Shown one piece after another: positions 1 to 8,609 of a stretch of 41,441 bases of DNA (the first letter of the stretch is position 1; every line of letters starts with the position of its first letter). Below the pieces are notes generated by a model that saw nothing but the letters and a program-made list of their open reading frames with translations, was not told the DNA's origin and did no database searches. The DNA comes from Bacteroidota bacterium (lineage in GTDB: Bacteria > Bacteroidota > Bacteroidia > Flavobacteriales > Flavobacteriaceae): positions 1-41,441 of the forward strand of contig JAQCFO010000015.1 in the NCBI GenBank assembly GCA_027619415.1, given 5' to 3'. The position numbers were made by a program, and so were the translations under genes.

Positions 1-538
1 GTCTAAAAAAATCAATAGACCAAGCGTAAATTTCAGAAAGTTCATTAGAAAGTAAAGGAGAAAGTTTTTTTGATTCCATTGCTTCTGAAAGAGAGCTTTT
101 AATAACTCCATGAGCTTCAAACTCAAGAAACTTAACAGCTTTAGATTTTTTTTCAGCCCACAAAGAATCGGTTAAAGAGACTAAGACATAATCAATCAGA
201 TTAGGTTGATATATAAATACCTTAGGAATTTTTAAAGAGTCTTTAGAAAACAGAACGGTATAAGGTTTTCCAATATTAATTTTCCTTACATCAAAAACTT
301 GTTTAGCCTTTTGAACAATGTTGTAAATCTGAGGGTAATAAAGATTATTTTTTTCTAATATTGAACCAAAAGAATCTCCATTTACAACCGTATCTTTTAA
401 CACGTGAAAATCGTTTAATGTATATCCGAATTGGGTAATAATTTTTTCCTTAACAACGACAGGGGTTTTCTCATTAGATTCGTTTTTACAAGATGTAAAA
501 AAAATAAAAGCAATAATTATATAAAAAAATCTATTCAT
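1..538 (-). CDS. M23-family peptidoglycan metallopeptidase lipoprotein (N-terminal part)
   Basis: The reading frame opens with ATG at 538 and runs off the left edge of the window, so only about 179 N-terminal residues are present. It begins MNRFFYIIIAF followed by a lipobox ending FTSC, so it should be an outer-envelope lipoprotein. The visible part holds a GDSFG...YYPQIYNIV stretch that resembles the LysM-like region in front of the M23 catalytic domain in flavobacterial cell-wall peptidases, and ends near SEIYAWSIDFFR. The zinc-binding catalytic motifs lie outside the window, so the M23 assignment rests on my recognition of this N-terminal pattern and on its usual partner, the DUF3108 gene. 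Its ATG overlaps the stop of that gene by 8 bases, which suggests translational coupling. Confidence 0.75.
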   Translation of the reverse strand, partial: MNRFFYIIIAFIFFTSCKNESNEKTPVVVKEKIITQFGYTLNDFHVLKDTVVNGDSFGSILEKNNLYYPQIYNIVQKAKQVFDVRKINIGKPYTVLFSKDSLKIPKVFIYQPNLIDYVLVSLTDSLWAEKKSKAVKFLEFEAHGVIKSSLSEAMESKKLSPLLSNELSEIYAWSIDFFR

Positions 539-1349
539 TAATTTTTATTTTAAAAGGAAACTTCAGGCCCTTAAATTGCTCTAAATCAGCTTCGATTGAA
601 CCAATTCTTAGTCCGGCTTTGACTTTAATAGGAATTTTATTGCGATCGTTACTTACCCAAAGTGTTAAGCTTTCACTGTCTTTAAAAACTCTTCCTGATT
701 CAATGTAAGGTCTGAACTTAAAACAATTAACAACTCCAAATTTTGTTTCAACATCTTCTAAACCTAAAAATTGCATTTTAAAGTCATAATTATCTGCATC
801 AAAAAAAATAATGATTTTTATAAAATCATTTTTTTTTAAATTTCCTATATCAAAGTGATTCCTTAAATAATAAAAAGTGGAAATCAAGTCTTGAACATTT
901 TTCTGAATGGAAACAGAACTTAATTTAGAGTTTTTAATGTCAGTGATATTAGCAGTGTTATTTAAATAATCGTAATTAATTTCAACATTTTTCGTGTAAC
1001 CACCTTCAGATATATTTCTAGTTGACCTTAAGGGTTTAACGTGAGTTTTATTAAAGTAAGTTTCATAAATATCGTCTACTTTAAAAAAGAATCTTGCAAT
1101 GCCCGTGGTTCTTCCTATAGCTGTAGCTTTATATATAACTTCATTTTTTAAAATTTCTTCTTCTAAGCTAAGCGAGGCATAACTAGCGTTAAAAAACCCA
1201 TAATGTAATCTGAACTTTAACCATTCTCCTTTTTTAAAAGAATCATTTGAGGAGTTTAAAAAAGGAGCTTTAATTCCTTTATATTCTTGGCTTATTAGAG
1301 CTTTAGAATAAAAGAAAATAAAGAAAACAAAAAAATATTTAAAACGCAT
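531..1349 (-). CDS. DUF3108 domain protein, exported
   Basis: This 272-residue protein starts with a hydrophobic signal peptide (about residues 3-20, ending near LISQ), so it is exported, probably to the periplasm. The rest matches the DUF3108 pattern as I know it: a KGEWLKFRLHYGFFNASYA opening strand, a repeated beta structure, and a late segment on cofactor-free 'WVSNDRNKIPIKVK' type (about residues 230-243). It has no catalytic motif I can name. The family's role is not established; proteins of this type are usually placed among outer-envelope assembly or lipid-handling factors. It lies 22 bases downstream of uvrC and overlaps the M23 peptidase gene by 8 bases, so the three are probably cotranscribed. 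The start at 1349 is preceded by no clear ribosome binding site. Confidence 0.8.
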   Translation of the reverse strand: MRFKYFFVFFIFFYSKALISQEYKGIKAPFLNSSNDSFKKGEWLKFRLHYGFFNASYASLSLEEEILKNEVIYKATAIGRTTGIARFFFKVDDIYETYFNKTHVKPLRSTRNISEGGYTKNVEINYDYLNNTANITDIKNSKLSSVSIQKNVQDLISTFYYLRNHFDIGNLKKNDFIKIIIFFDADNYDFKMQFLGLEDVETKFGVVNCFKFRPYIESGRVFKDSESLTLWVSNDRNKIPIKVKAGLRIGSIEADLEQFKGLKFPFKIKINE

Positions 1350-1371
1350 ACCTCTACAAAAGTATAAAATA

Positions 1372-3168
1372 CTAATGGGTTGAATTTAAAAAAGACATTA
1401 ATTTTTTTGCCTTGGATTCTCCTATTTCTGAAATCAGCGATTCTAAGGGGAGTTCTTTGATTTTTTTTAAAGATTTAAACTTTTTTAAAAGAGAAATTTT
1501 TGTTTTTTCACCAATTCCTGCAATACCGTCTAGTGAAGAATTAAGAGCTAGACTGCTTCTTTTATTTCTGTGAAAAGCAATAGCAAATCGATGAGCTTCA
1601 TTTCTCATTTGCTGTATAAGTCTTAAAGTTTCAGATTTTTTATCAAGATAAAGAGGGATGGGGTCATTTGGATAATAAATTTCTTCTAATCTTTTGGCAA
1701 TACCTAAAATGGCTATTTTTTTATCAAGATTTAACTTTTTTAAAGCCAGTATTGAGGAGCTTAACTGACCTTTGCCACCGTCAATTATAATCAAATTTGG
1801 CAAAGAAATTTTTTCTTCTATTAATCTTTTATATCGCCTGTATACAACCTCTTCCATAGACGCATAATCATCTGGACCCTCAACAGTTTTTATGTTATAA
1901 TGCCTATAATCTTTCTTTGAAGCTCTTGCATTTTTAAAAACTATACAAGCAGCTACTGGGATTGAGCCTTGAATATTAGAATTATCAAAGCATTCAATAT
2001 GAACTGGATTATCCTGAAGCCTTAAGTCAACCGCCATTTGATTTAAAATTCTTTTAGAATGCCTTTCTGGATCTACAATTTGAACTTGTTTTAGCTTTTC
2101 TAGCTTAAATAAAGAAACATTTTTTAGTGATAAATCAAGTAATTTTTTCTTTTCCCCAACTTTTGGAATTACAAATTTTGCTGGAATTACTTTTTTAAAA
2201 TCAAAAAGAGAAATGATTGTTTTGTTATTTGAATTAAATGTATTTCTAAGATCTACTATAGAAAGCAATAACAATTCTTCATCGCTTTCATCTAATTTTT
2301 TCTTAATTTCCAGGTTATGAAAACGAACAATTCTTCCAAAAGCTACCTGAAGATAATTTACATAAGCATGAGTAGAATCTGATTGAATGCTAAAAACATC
2401 AATATTATTTAAGGAGGAACTAACGATTGTTGATTTAGATTGATAGTTTAATAAAAGTGTAATTTTTTCTTTTAATGACTGTGCCTTCTCAAAGTCAAGT
2501 GAGTCAGAAGCAATCTTCATTTCAGTTCTAAAATAATTTATAGAAGTTGATAGATTCCCTTTTAGAAAATCTCTAATATTGGAAACACACTTATTATAAT
2601 CGTTTTCTTTTTGAAGGCCTTCACAACCACCTAAACAGTTGCCTATGTGATATTCTAAACACACTTTATATTTTTTACTATCAACTTTTTCTTTAGCAAG
2701 ATCATAAGCGCATGTCCTAAGAGAGTATAACCCCGAGAACATGTTCATTATCATTCTTACAGTTTTATAATTTGTGAAAGGCCCAAAATATTCTGAACCA
2801 TCCTTTTCTATTTTTCTAGTTGTAATTACTCTTGGAAAAGCTTCATTTTTAATAACAATCCACGGATATGTTTTGTCATCTCTTAGTAGAATATTATATT
2901 TAGGCTGATATTTTTTAATTAAAGAACTTTCCAAAAGAAGGGCATCAGATTCAGAAGAGACTACTACGTGTTTAATCTCAAAAATGTTTTTAACTAAATT
3001 TTTTGTCTTCTGGGAGTTCAAGTTTTTTTGAAAATAAGAAACCACTCTTTTTTTTAAATTTTTTGCCTTTCCTATATAGATTATTTTGTTAGAACTATCA
3101 AAGAATTGATACACGCCTGGCAAGCTAGGCATTGTGGAGAGTTCTAATTTTATGGATGAATTAATCAC
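1372..3168 (-). CDS. uvrC: Excinuclease ABC subunit C
   Basis: UvrC makes the two incisions around a UvrB-bound DNA lesion in nucleotide excision repair. All domains are visible in 598 residues: the GIY-YIG nuclease at the N-terminus (GVY at 18-20, YIG at 31-33, then KAKNLKKRV), a cysteine cluster near 150-185, a UVR motif that contacts UvrB (around DFEKAQSLKEKI), the RNase H-like second nuclease half (ECFDNSNIQG and IIIDGGKGQLSS), and a C-terminal helix-hairpin-helix region (DGIAGIGEKTK ... EIGESKAKKL). The length is normal for the family. The start is GTG at 3168; no ATG lies between it and the conserved GVYQF segment at a better distance. It is divergent from the DUF3784 gene and heads the minus-strand group. 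Confidence 0.97.
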   Translation of the reverse strand: MINSSIKLELSTMPSLPGVYQFFDSSNKIIYIGKAKNLKKRVVSYFQKNLNSQKTKNLVKNIFEIKHVVVSSESDALLLESSLIKKYQPKYNILLRDDKTYPWIVIKNEAFPRVITTRKIEKDGSEYFGPFTNYKTVRMIMNMFSGLYSLRTCAYDLAKEKVDSKKYKVCLEYHIGNCLGGCEGLQKENDYNKCVSNIRDFLKGNLSTSINYFRTEMKIASDSLDFEKAQSLKEKITLLLNYQSKSTIVSSSLNNIDVFSIQSDSTHAYVNYLQVAFGRIVRFHNLEIKKKLDESDEELLLLSIVDLRNTFNSNNKTIISLFDFKKVIPAKFVIPKVGEKKKLLDLSLKNVSLFKLEKLKQVQIVDPERHSKRILNQMAVDLRLQDNPVHIECFDNSNIQGSIPVAACIVFKNARASKKDYRHYNIKTVEGPDDYASMEEVVYRRYKRLIEEKISLPNLIIIDGGKGQLSSSILALKKLNLDKKIAILGIAKRLEEIYYPNDPIPLYLDKKSETLRLIQQMRNEAHRFAIAFHRNKRSSLALNSSLDGIAGIGEKTKISLLKKFKSLKKIKELPLESLISEIGESKAKKLMSFLNSTH

Positions 3169-3227
3169 TTGACTAAAATAATTCTTTTATTTTTACATTT
3201 ATACTTTAAACATTTATTAAATTATAT

Positions 3228-3548
3228 ATGGAAATGCTGCTAGGATTAATTATTACAAACATATGTTTTATTGGAGTTGCTTATATAACAAACGAAGATA
3301 ATGCAAGGGATCTTTTGGCAGGTTATAATACCATGTCAAAGAAAGAGCAAGAGTCTTTTGATATTAAAAATTATCTTATATTTTTCAAAAAGTTTTTTAT
3401 AAACCTGGCTATTTATAGCACGTTAATTTACTTAACTCTTTATATTGTTTTTGATGAGAAGACTGCATCTATAGGATATTTAATTTCAATACTTATTCCA
3501 ATGCCTTATATGATATACAAAGGAAATAAATTTAAAATACAAAAATAG
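3228..3548 (+). CDS. DUF3784 family small membrane protein
   Basis: This 106-residue protein has three likely membrane helices (about residues 3-20, 54-73 and 80-98). Between the first two sits the hallmark I associate with DUF3784: an LLAGYNTMSKKEQESFD segment at about 29-45, followed by a basic/aromatic FFKKFF stretch. The family is widespread and its role is unknown. Its stop codon shares one base with the GTG start of the folate gene (TAGTG at 3546-3550), so the two are translationally coupled. The promoter must lie in the 59-base AT-rich gap shared with uvrC; I see only a weak TATACTTT there. Confidence 0.8.
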   Translation: MEMLLGLIITNICFIGVAYITNEDNARDLLAGYNTMSKKEQESFDIKNYLIFFKKFFINLAIYSTLIYLTLYIVFDEKTASIGYLISILIPMPYMIYKGNKFKIQK

Positions 3549-4111
3549 TGTTAAAGGAAGATTTAAGGGCTCTTTATAAGAAAAAAAGAAATTCTCTAGA
3601 TCAAAAAAAGAGTCAAGACTTAAGTTTTGAGATTGCAAATAGATGTCTGCAATTGAACATTTGGGATTACAGTAATTATCATGTTTTTTTCCCAATAGAG
3701 ATCAATAATGAAATAGACACCAAGTTAATCATTCAGATTATTCAAGGAAAGGACAAGAATGTAGTTTTGCCTAAAACAAATTTTAAAAACAAGACAATTA
3801 CTAATTATCTTCTTACGGATGCTACTTTGTTGACAATTAATAAACATGGGATTTCAGAGCCAAAATCAGGGATTGAGATTAGTGAAAATCAACTGGATGT
3901 TGTCTTTATTCCTTTAATTTGTTTTGACAAAACAGGACATAGAGTAGGTTATGGCGGGGGCTATTACGACAGATTATTAAAAAAGTGTTCCTCAAATACT
4001 ATTAAAATTGGATTGTCTTTTTTTGATCCAATTGAAAAAATTGAAGACATAATCCAAAGTGATGTTAAAATGGACTACTGTATAACCCCCAAAAAAACAT
4101 ATAAGTTTTAA
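3548..4111 (+). CDS. 5-formyltetrahydrofolate cyclo-ligase
   Basis: The enzyme converts 5-formyl-tetrahydrofolate to 5,10-methenyl-tetrahydrofolate with ATP, returning a storage/inhibitory folate to one-carbon metabolism. The 187 residues match the family length. The basic N-terminus (LRALYKKKRNSLDQ) and the strongly conserved VGYGGGYYDRLL motif at about residues 130-142, which binds ATP and magnesium, are both present, followed by a typical C-terminal DY(C)ITP-like segment. The GTG start at 3548 overlaps the upstream stop by one base, which fixes the start by coupling. The 3' end overlaps the convergent lspA by four bases, with no room for a terminator between them. Confidence 0.95.
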   Translation: MLKEDLRALYKKKRNSLDQKKSQDLSFEIANRCLQLNIWDYSNYHVFFPIEINNEIDTKLIIQIIQGKDKNVVLPKTNFKNKTITNYLLTDATLLTINKHGISEPKSGIEISENQLDVVFIPLICFDKTGHRVGYGGGYYDRLLKKCSSNTIKIGLSFFDPIEKIEDIIQSDVKMDYCITPKKTYKF

Positions 4112-4731
4112 GGAAAAATTCTTTTATTAAAGACGAGCATTATTCCAATTCCAGTACTAATAGCGGTATCTGCGATGTTAAATACAGGTTCAAAAAAAGT
4201 AAAGCTTTCACCACCTACAAAAGGAAGCCAATTTGGCCACTCCCAAGTTAACATTGGAAATTGAAGCATGTCAACAACATTGCCATGAAATAAGGTTTCA
4301 TAACCATTTCCTGGATTAAAAGAAGCTACATTATAATAACTATCAGTAAATAAATAACCATAAAAAATAGAGTCAATAATATTACCAATAGCGCCTGCTA
4401 AAATTAAAGAAATACAAATTATAAGTAATTTGCTAGCATTGTTTTTAATACAATCATGTAGCCAATAAAAAAACCCCGAAACAGCAAATACCCTAAATAG
4501 TGTAAGCATTAATTTTCCATTTCTTTCATCTATAAAGGGAATAATATCACTGATCTTAGTTCCCCATGCCATCCCTTTATTTTCTATAAACAAAATTTTA
4601 AACCACCCCCAATTCAAAAGAGCTGTTTCCCCATAAAGAGTAAGGGGAAAATGAAGCTTTATATAAATTTTAGATACTTGATCAACTGCTAAAATCAATA
4701 AAATTATCAGTAAAGATTTTTTTAAATTCAT
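4108..4731 (-). CDS. lspA: Lipoprotein signal peptidase (signal peptidase II)
   Basis: LspA cleaves signal peptides from prolipoproteins in the inner membrane after lipid transfer to the conserved cysteine. The 207-residue protein has four membrane helices. The catalytic aspartate pair is visible as Asp120 in GNIID and Asp188 in FNIAD, and the N-terminal DQVSK (Asp17) and NKGMAWG motifs are also present. It is longer than the E. coli enzyme because of an extra loop at about 125-175, which is usual in Bacteroidota. Several lipoproteins in this window (M23 peptidase, cytochrome c, HmuY) would be its substrates. It follows the TraR/DksA-like gene by 36 bases and is likely in one unit with it and ileS. 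Confidence 0.97.
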   Translation of the reverse strand: MNLKKSLLIILLILAVDQVSKIYIKLHFPLTLYGETALLNWGWFKILFIENKGMAWGTKISDIIPFIDERNGKLMLTLFRVFAVSGFFYWLHDCIKNNASKLLIICISLILAGAIGNIIDSIFYGYLFTDSYYNVASFNPGNGYETLFHGNVVDMLQFPMLTWEWPNWLPFVGGESFTFFEPVFNIADTAISTGIGIMLVFNKRIFP

Positions 4732-4767
4732 AGACTTTAAAACAAATTATTAGTAGATCTATGAATT

Positions 4768-5142
4768 TTATTTTTGAAGATTTTTAGCCTCTATACTTAA
4801 AGTGGCATGTGGCACTAGTTCTAATCTTTTTTTGTTTATTAATTTCCCAGTAACTCTACAAATACCATAGGTTTTGTTTTGAATTCTAATAAGAGCACTT
4901 TTTAAATCTCGAACGAATTTTTCTTGTCTTATAGCAAGCTGAGTGTTTGCTTCTTTAGACATGGTTTCGGAACCCTCTTCAAAAGCTTTAAAGGTTGGAG
5001 AAGTATCTTCTGTGCCATTATTTCCATTATTCATATAGGCACTTTTAATTAACTCTAAATCACTTTTAGCTTTTACTATTTTATTTTCAATTATAGATTT
5101 AAAATCCTGTAAGTCTTTGTCAGAATATCTTGTGGTTTCCAT
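4768..5142 (-). CDS. TraR/DksA family zinc-finger-like protein
   Basis: This 124-residue protein has an acidic coiled-coil N-terminal half and the TraR/DksA C-terminal signature YGICRVTGKLINKKRL...PHATLSIEAK (about residues 92-120). Family members bind the RNA polymerase secondary channel and alter promoter selection. The usual four-cysteine zinc site is not intact here: only Cys95 remains, with Thr98 and His112 at nearby positions, so zinc binding is doubtful. I believe this reduced form is common in Bacteroidota. The gene sits two bases after ileS and 36 before lspA on the same strand, and is probably cotranscribed with both. Its exact regulatory role cannot be read from the sequence. Confidence 0.88.
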   Translation of the reverse strand: METTRYSDKDLQDFKSIIENKIVKAKSDLELIKSAYMNNGNNGTEDTSPTFKAFEEGSETMSKEANTQLAIRQEKFVRDLKSALIRIQNKTYGICRVTGKLINKKRLELVPHATLSIEAKNLQK

Positions 5143-5144
5143 GA

Positions 5145-8100
5145 TTATGAAATTTTATTTATACTAATTTTGGTGTTAATGTTATCAAATTTTATTTCTA
5201 AACCCTCATTTAAAACATTTACAAATTCTAAATTTTGAGTTAGAGTTTCACTAAGAATGTAAGCTTTGTTTTCAAAAATAGCTTTTTCAATTATATTATC
5301 CTTCTGAATTTTCAAATTAATTTTATCTGTGACTAGTAGTCCGGTTTCTTTTCTTAAATTTTGAATTCGATTAATGAGCTCCCTACAGATACCCTCATTT
5401 ATTAATTCTTCGTTTAAAGTAATATCTAAAGCAACAGTAATATTGCTTTCTGAAGCGACTAAACAGCCCTCTATATCTTCAGAAACCACCTCTAAATCTG
5501 TTGATTCAAGAGTGATCATTTCTGAATTAACGACTATAGTAATAGACTCTCCATTTTCTATCTTTTGAATATCATTATTGTTGAAATCTTTTATTATAAC
5601 AGTTGCCAAGGAAAGAGTCTTGCCTAATTTAGGTCCTAAAGTTTTAAAATTAGGCTTTACTTTTTTAACTAAAATTGCAGAAGAATTGCTGATTAATTCA
5701 ATTTTTTTGACATTAACTTCAGATTTAATTAAATCCGAAATTTCATTTAACTCTAATTTCTCATCATTAGAAAAATAAGGAATCATTATTTTTGAAAGTG
5801 GCTGACGAACTTTTATTTTTTCTTTTTTTCTTAAAGAAAGTGCTAGAGAACAAATAGTTTGAGCTTTTCTGATTTTCTTTTGTAAATCAATATCAATAAA
5901 ATTGGTATTGCTTTTAGGAAAATCAGAATGATGAACAGAATCGAACAAACTCGAATTAGTGTTGGCAGATAAGTCAAGGTATAATCGGTCCATATAGAAA
6001 GGAGCAATTGGAGAGGATATTTTAGAAATTTCGACTAAACAAGTGTAGAGTGTTTGATAGGCACTAATTTTATCGTCACTATATGAGCCTTTCCAAAACC
6101 TTCTTCTAGACAGTCTAACATACCAGTTGCTTAAGTATAATTGAAGGAATTTTGAGATAGATCTTGCAGCTCTAGTAGGCTCGTAGTTTGAATAATGATC
6201 ATCAACTTCAATGATTAATGAATTTAACTCAGATAAAATCCACCTATCCATTTCGGGTCTTTTATCGTGATCAATATCTTTTTCAGAGTATGTGAAATCA
6301 TCAATGTTAGCATATAAAGCAAAAAACGAATAAACATTATAAAGAGTTCCAAAAAATTTACGCTTACTTTCTTGAATGCCTTCTAAATCAAATTTTAAAT
6401 TATCCCAAGGATTTGCATTGCTGATCATATACCACCTTGTAGCGTCAGGCCCAAATTCTGATATGGTTTTAAAGGGATCAACAGCGTTACCTAATCTTTT
6501 AGACATCTTTTGGCCATTTCTATCAAGAACTAATCCATTTGAAATAACATTTTTGTATGCTACAGAATCAAAAACCATTGAACTAATAGCGTGTAGAGTA
6601 TAAAACCACCCTCTAGTTTGATCAACTCCTTCTGCAATATAATCAGCCGGAAAAGCTTCATTATTGTCTATCATTGCTTTGTTTTCAAATGGATAATGCC
6701 ATTGAGCATACGGCATCGATCCAGAATCAAACCAAACATCAATTAGATCGGATTCACGAAACATTTTTTCTCCACTTTTAGATGATAAAATAATTTGATC
6801 AACAACATTTTTGTGTAAATCAATTTGATCATAATTTGAGTCAGTCATATTATTGACTTCAAAACTTTCAAATGGGTCTGAAGTCATGAACCCTAAAGAA
6901 ACTGCTTTGGAAATTTCTTTTTTTAATTCTTCCATTGAACCAATTATTGTAGACTCCTTAGAATCTTCGGTTCTCCAAATAGGAAGAGGAATTCCCCAAT
7001 ACCTAGACCTGGATAAATTCCAATCATTTGCATTTAAAAGCCAATTTCCAAATCTTCCTTCTCCTGTTGATTTAGGTTTCCAGTTTATAGAATTATTTAG
7101 TTTGTTCAAAACGTCCTTCTTGTCAGTTACTTTAATGAACCAAGAGTCTAATGGGTAATACAGCACGGGCTTGTCTGTTCTCCAACAATTAGGGTAGCTA
7201 TGTACGTATTTTTCTACTTTGAAAGCTTTATTTTCTTCTTTTAGCCTTATAGCTATTTCAACATCTACAGATTTGTCCGGAGCTTCTCCTTCTGGGTAAT
7301 AAGCATTTTTAACATATTTTCCTCCAAGTTCTCCAAGCTCTTTTCGAAATTTACCTTGTAAATCAACAAGTGGAACTAGCTGTTGATTTTCATTGTAAAT
7401 TAAAAGAGGGGGAATTTCAGGGCTAGCCATTTTAGCAACTTTTGCATCATCAGCGCCAAAAGTTGGTGCAGTATGAACTATTCCGGTTCCGTTTTCAGTA
7501 GTTACAAAATCTCCCGCAATAACTCTGAAGGCATTTTGAGAGTTTTCATAAGGTAATGGAGCTCCATCCCACAACTGTTCGTATTTAACATCAATTAAAT
7601 CATTTCCAATAAATGACTTTTCAATTATAAACGGAATTTTATTTTTTGATTTTGGATCAAATTTTAATTCAAGTTTATTGTCGACTTGAATAAAACTATT
7701 TTTAAAAACCTTACTTACTAAGTCCTTAGCAAGGATTACATTAACTGGTTCAAAAGTATATTGATTAAAAGTTGAAATTAAAACGTAATTGATTTTTTTT
7801 CCAACTGTTAAAGCTGTGTTTGAAGGAAGTGTCCACGGAGTTGTTGTCCAGGCTAAAAAATAAACGGAATCAAATGATCTTAATTGACTTGGAAGAGTTT
7901 GGGTTATTGCTTTAAATTGAGCTATTACCGTCGTATCAGTAACGTCCTGATAAGTGCCTGGCTGATTTAATTCATGAGAACTTAATCCTGTACCAGCTTT
8001 TGGAGAATATGGCTGTATGGTATAGCCTTTATAAATCAATTTTTTATCGTAAAGTTGCTTTAAGAGCCACCATACAGTTTCAATATATTTTGATTTATAA

Positions 8101-8549
8101 GTTACATATGGATTTTCTGTGTCAACCCAGTAACCCATTTTCTTAGTTAGATCATTCCATACATCAGTATACTTCATCACAGCTTTTTTACAAGCTTTAT
8201 TATAATCTTCTACAGAAATTTTAGTTCCAATATCTTCTTTTGTTATTCCCAGATCTTTTTCAACACTAAGCTCAATTGGAAGACCGTGCGTGTCCCAACC
8301 CGCCTTTCTATTAACTTCGAATCCTTTTAAGGTTTTATAACGACAAAAAATATCTTTTATGCTTCTTGCCATGACATGATGAATACCAGGCATTCCATTT
8401 GCTGAAGGAGGTCCTTCATAAAAAATGAATTTGGGAGCTCCCTTTCTTATGCTGATGCTTTTTTCAAAAGAATTGTTCTTTTCCCAATCTACAAGAACTT
8501 CATCAGCAACTTGTGATAAATTTAAACCTTTGTATTCTTTAAATGCCAT
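5145..8549 (-). CDS. ileS: Isoleucyl-tRNA synthetase
   Basis: This class I synthetase charges tRNA-Ile with isoleucine and hydrolyses misactivated valine. The 1134-residue length suits the long bacterial/eukaryal-like form found in Bacteroidota. Visible motifs are the HIGH-type site (GIHHVMAR, residues 55-62) with FYEGPPSANG just before it, the editing-domain segment AWTTTPWTLPSNTAL (about 235-250), the DVWFDSGS stretch, and the KMSKS-type loop as QKMSKRLGN (about 680). The anticodon-binding region starts near DRWILSEL. I do not see a C-terminal zinc-binding cysteine cluster. The start at 8549 puts MAFKEYKGLNLSQV at the N-terminus, as expected. It leads into the DksA-like and lspA genes. Confidence 0.98.
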   Translation of the reverse strand: MAFKEYKGLNLSQVADEVLVDWEKNNSFEKSISIRKGAPKFIFYEGPPSANGMPGIHHVMARSIKDIFCRYKTLKGFEVNRKAGWDTHGLPIELSVEKDLGITKEDIGTKISVEDYNKACKKAVMKYTDVWNDLTKKMGYWVDTENPYVTYKSKYIETVWWLLKQLYDKKLIYKGYTIQPYSPKAGTGLSSHELNQPGTYQDVTDTTVIAQFKAITQTLPSQLRSFDSVYFLAWTTTPWTLPSNTALTVGKKINYVLISTFNQYTFEPVNVILAKDLVSKVFKNSFIQVDNKLELKFDPKSKNKIPFIIEKSFIGNDLIDVKYEQLWDGAPLPYENSQNAFRVIAGDFVTTENGTGIVHTAPTFGADDAKVAKMASPEIPPLLIYNENQQLVPLVDLQGKFRKELGELGGKYVKNAYYPEGEAPDKSVDVEIAIRLKEENKAFKVEKYVHSYPNCWRTDKPVLYYPLDSWFIKVTDKKDVLNKLNNSINWKPKSTGEGRFGNWLLNANDWNLSRSRYWGIPLPIWRTEDSKESTIIGSMEELKKEISKAVSLGFMTSDPFESFEVNNMTDSNYDQIDLHKNVVDQIILSSKSGEKMFRESDLIDVWFDSGSMPYAQWHYPFENKAMIDNNEAFPADYIAEGVDQTRGWFYTLHAISSMVFDSVAYKNVISNGLVLDRNGQKMSKRLGNAVDPFKTISEFGPDATRWYMISNANPWDNLKFDLEGIQESKRKFFGTLYNVYSFFALYANIDDFTYSEKDIDHDKRPEMDRWILSELNSLIIEVDDHYSNYEPTRAARSISKFLQLYLSNWYVRLSRRRFWKGSYSDDKISAYQTLYTCLVEISKISSPIAPFYMDRLYLDLSANTNSSLFDSVHHSDFPKSNTNFIDIDLQKKIRKAQTICSLALSLRKKEKIKVRQPLSKIMIPYFSNDEKLELNEISDLIKSEVNVKKIELISNSSAILVKKVKPNFKTLGPKLGKTLSLATVIIKDFNNNDIQKIENGESITIVVNSEMITLESTDLEVVSEDIEGCLVASESNITVALDITLNEELINEGICRELINRIQNLRKETGLLVTDKINLKIQKDNIIEKAIFENKAYILSETLTQNLEFVNVLNEGLEIKFDNINTKISINKIS

Positions 8550-8609
8550 TTGATTAAATCTAAATTTGCTAAGAAGCGAAAGTAACTATTTTAGATGAAA
8601 TTTTTAAAC

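Noticed and set aside
3486-3695. A 69-codon minus-strand frame spanning the DUF3784/folate gene junction.
   Set aside because: The sense strand holds two coupled, recognised genes and the antisense peptide has no features.
5374-7158. Several plus-strand open frames of 64-101 codons opposite ileS.
   Set aside because: They mirror ileS codons and have no recognisable motif or promoter.
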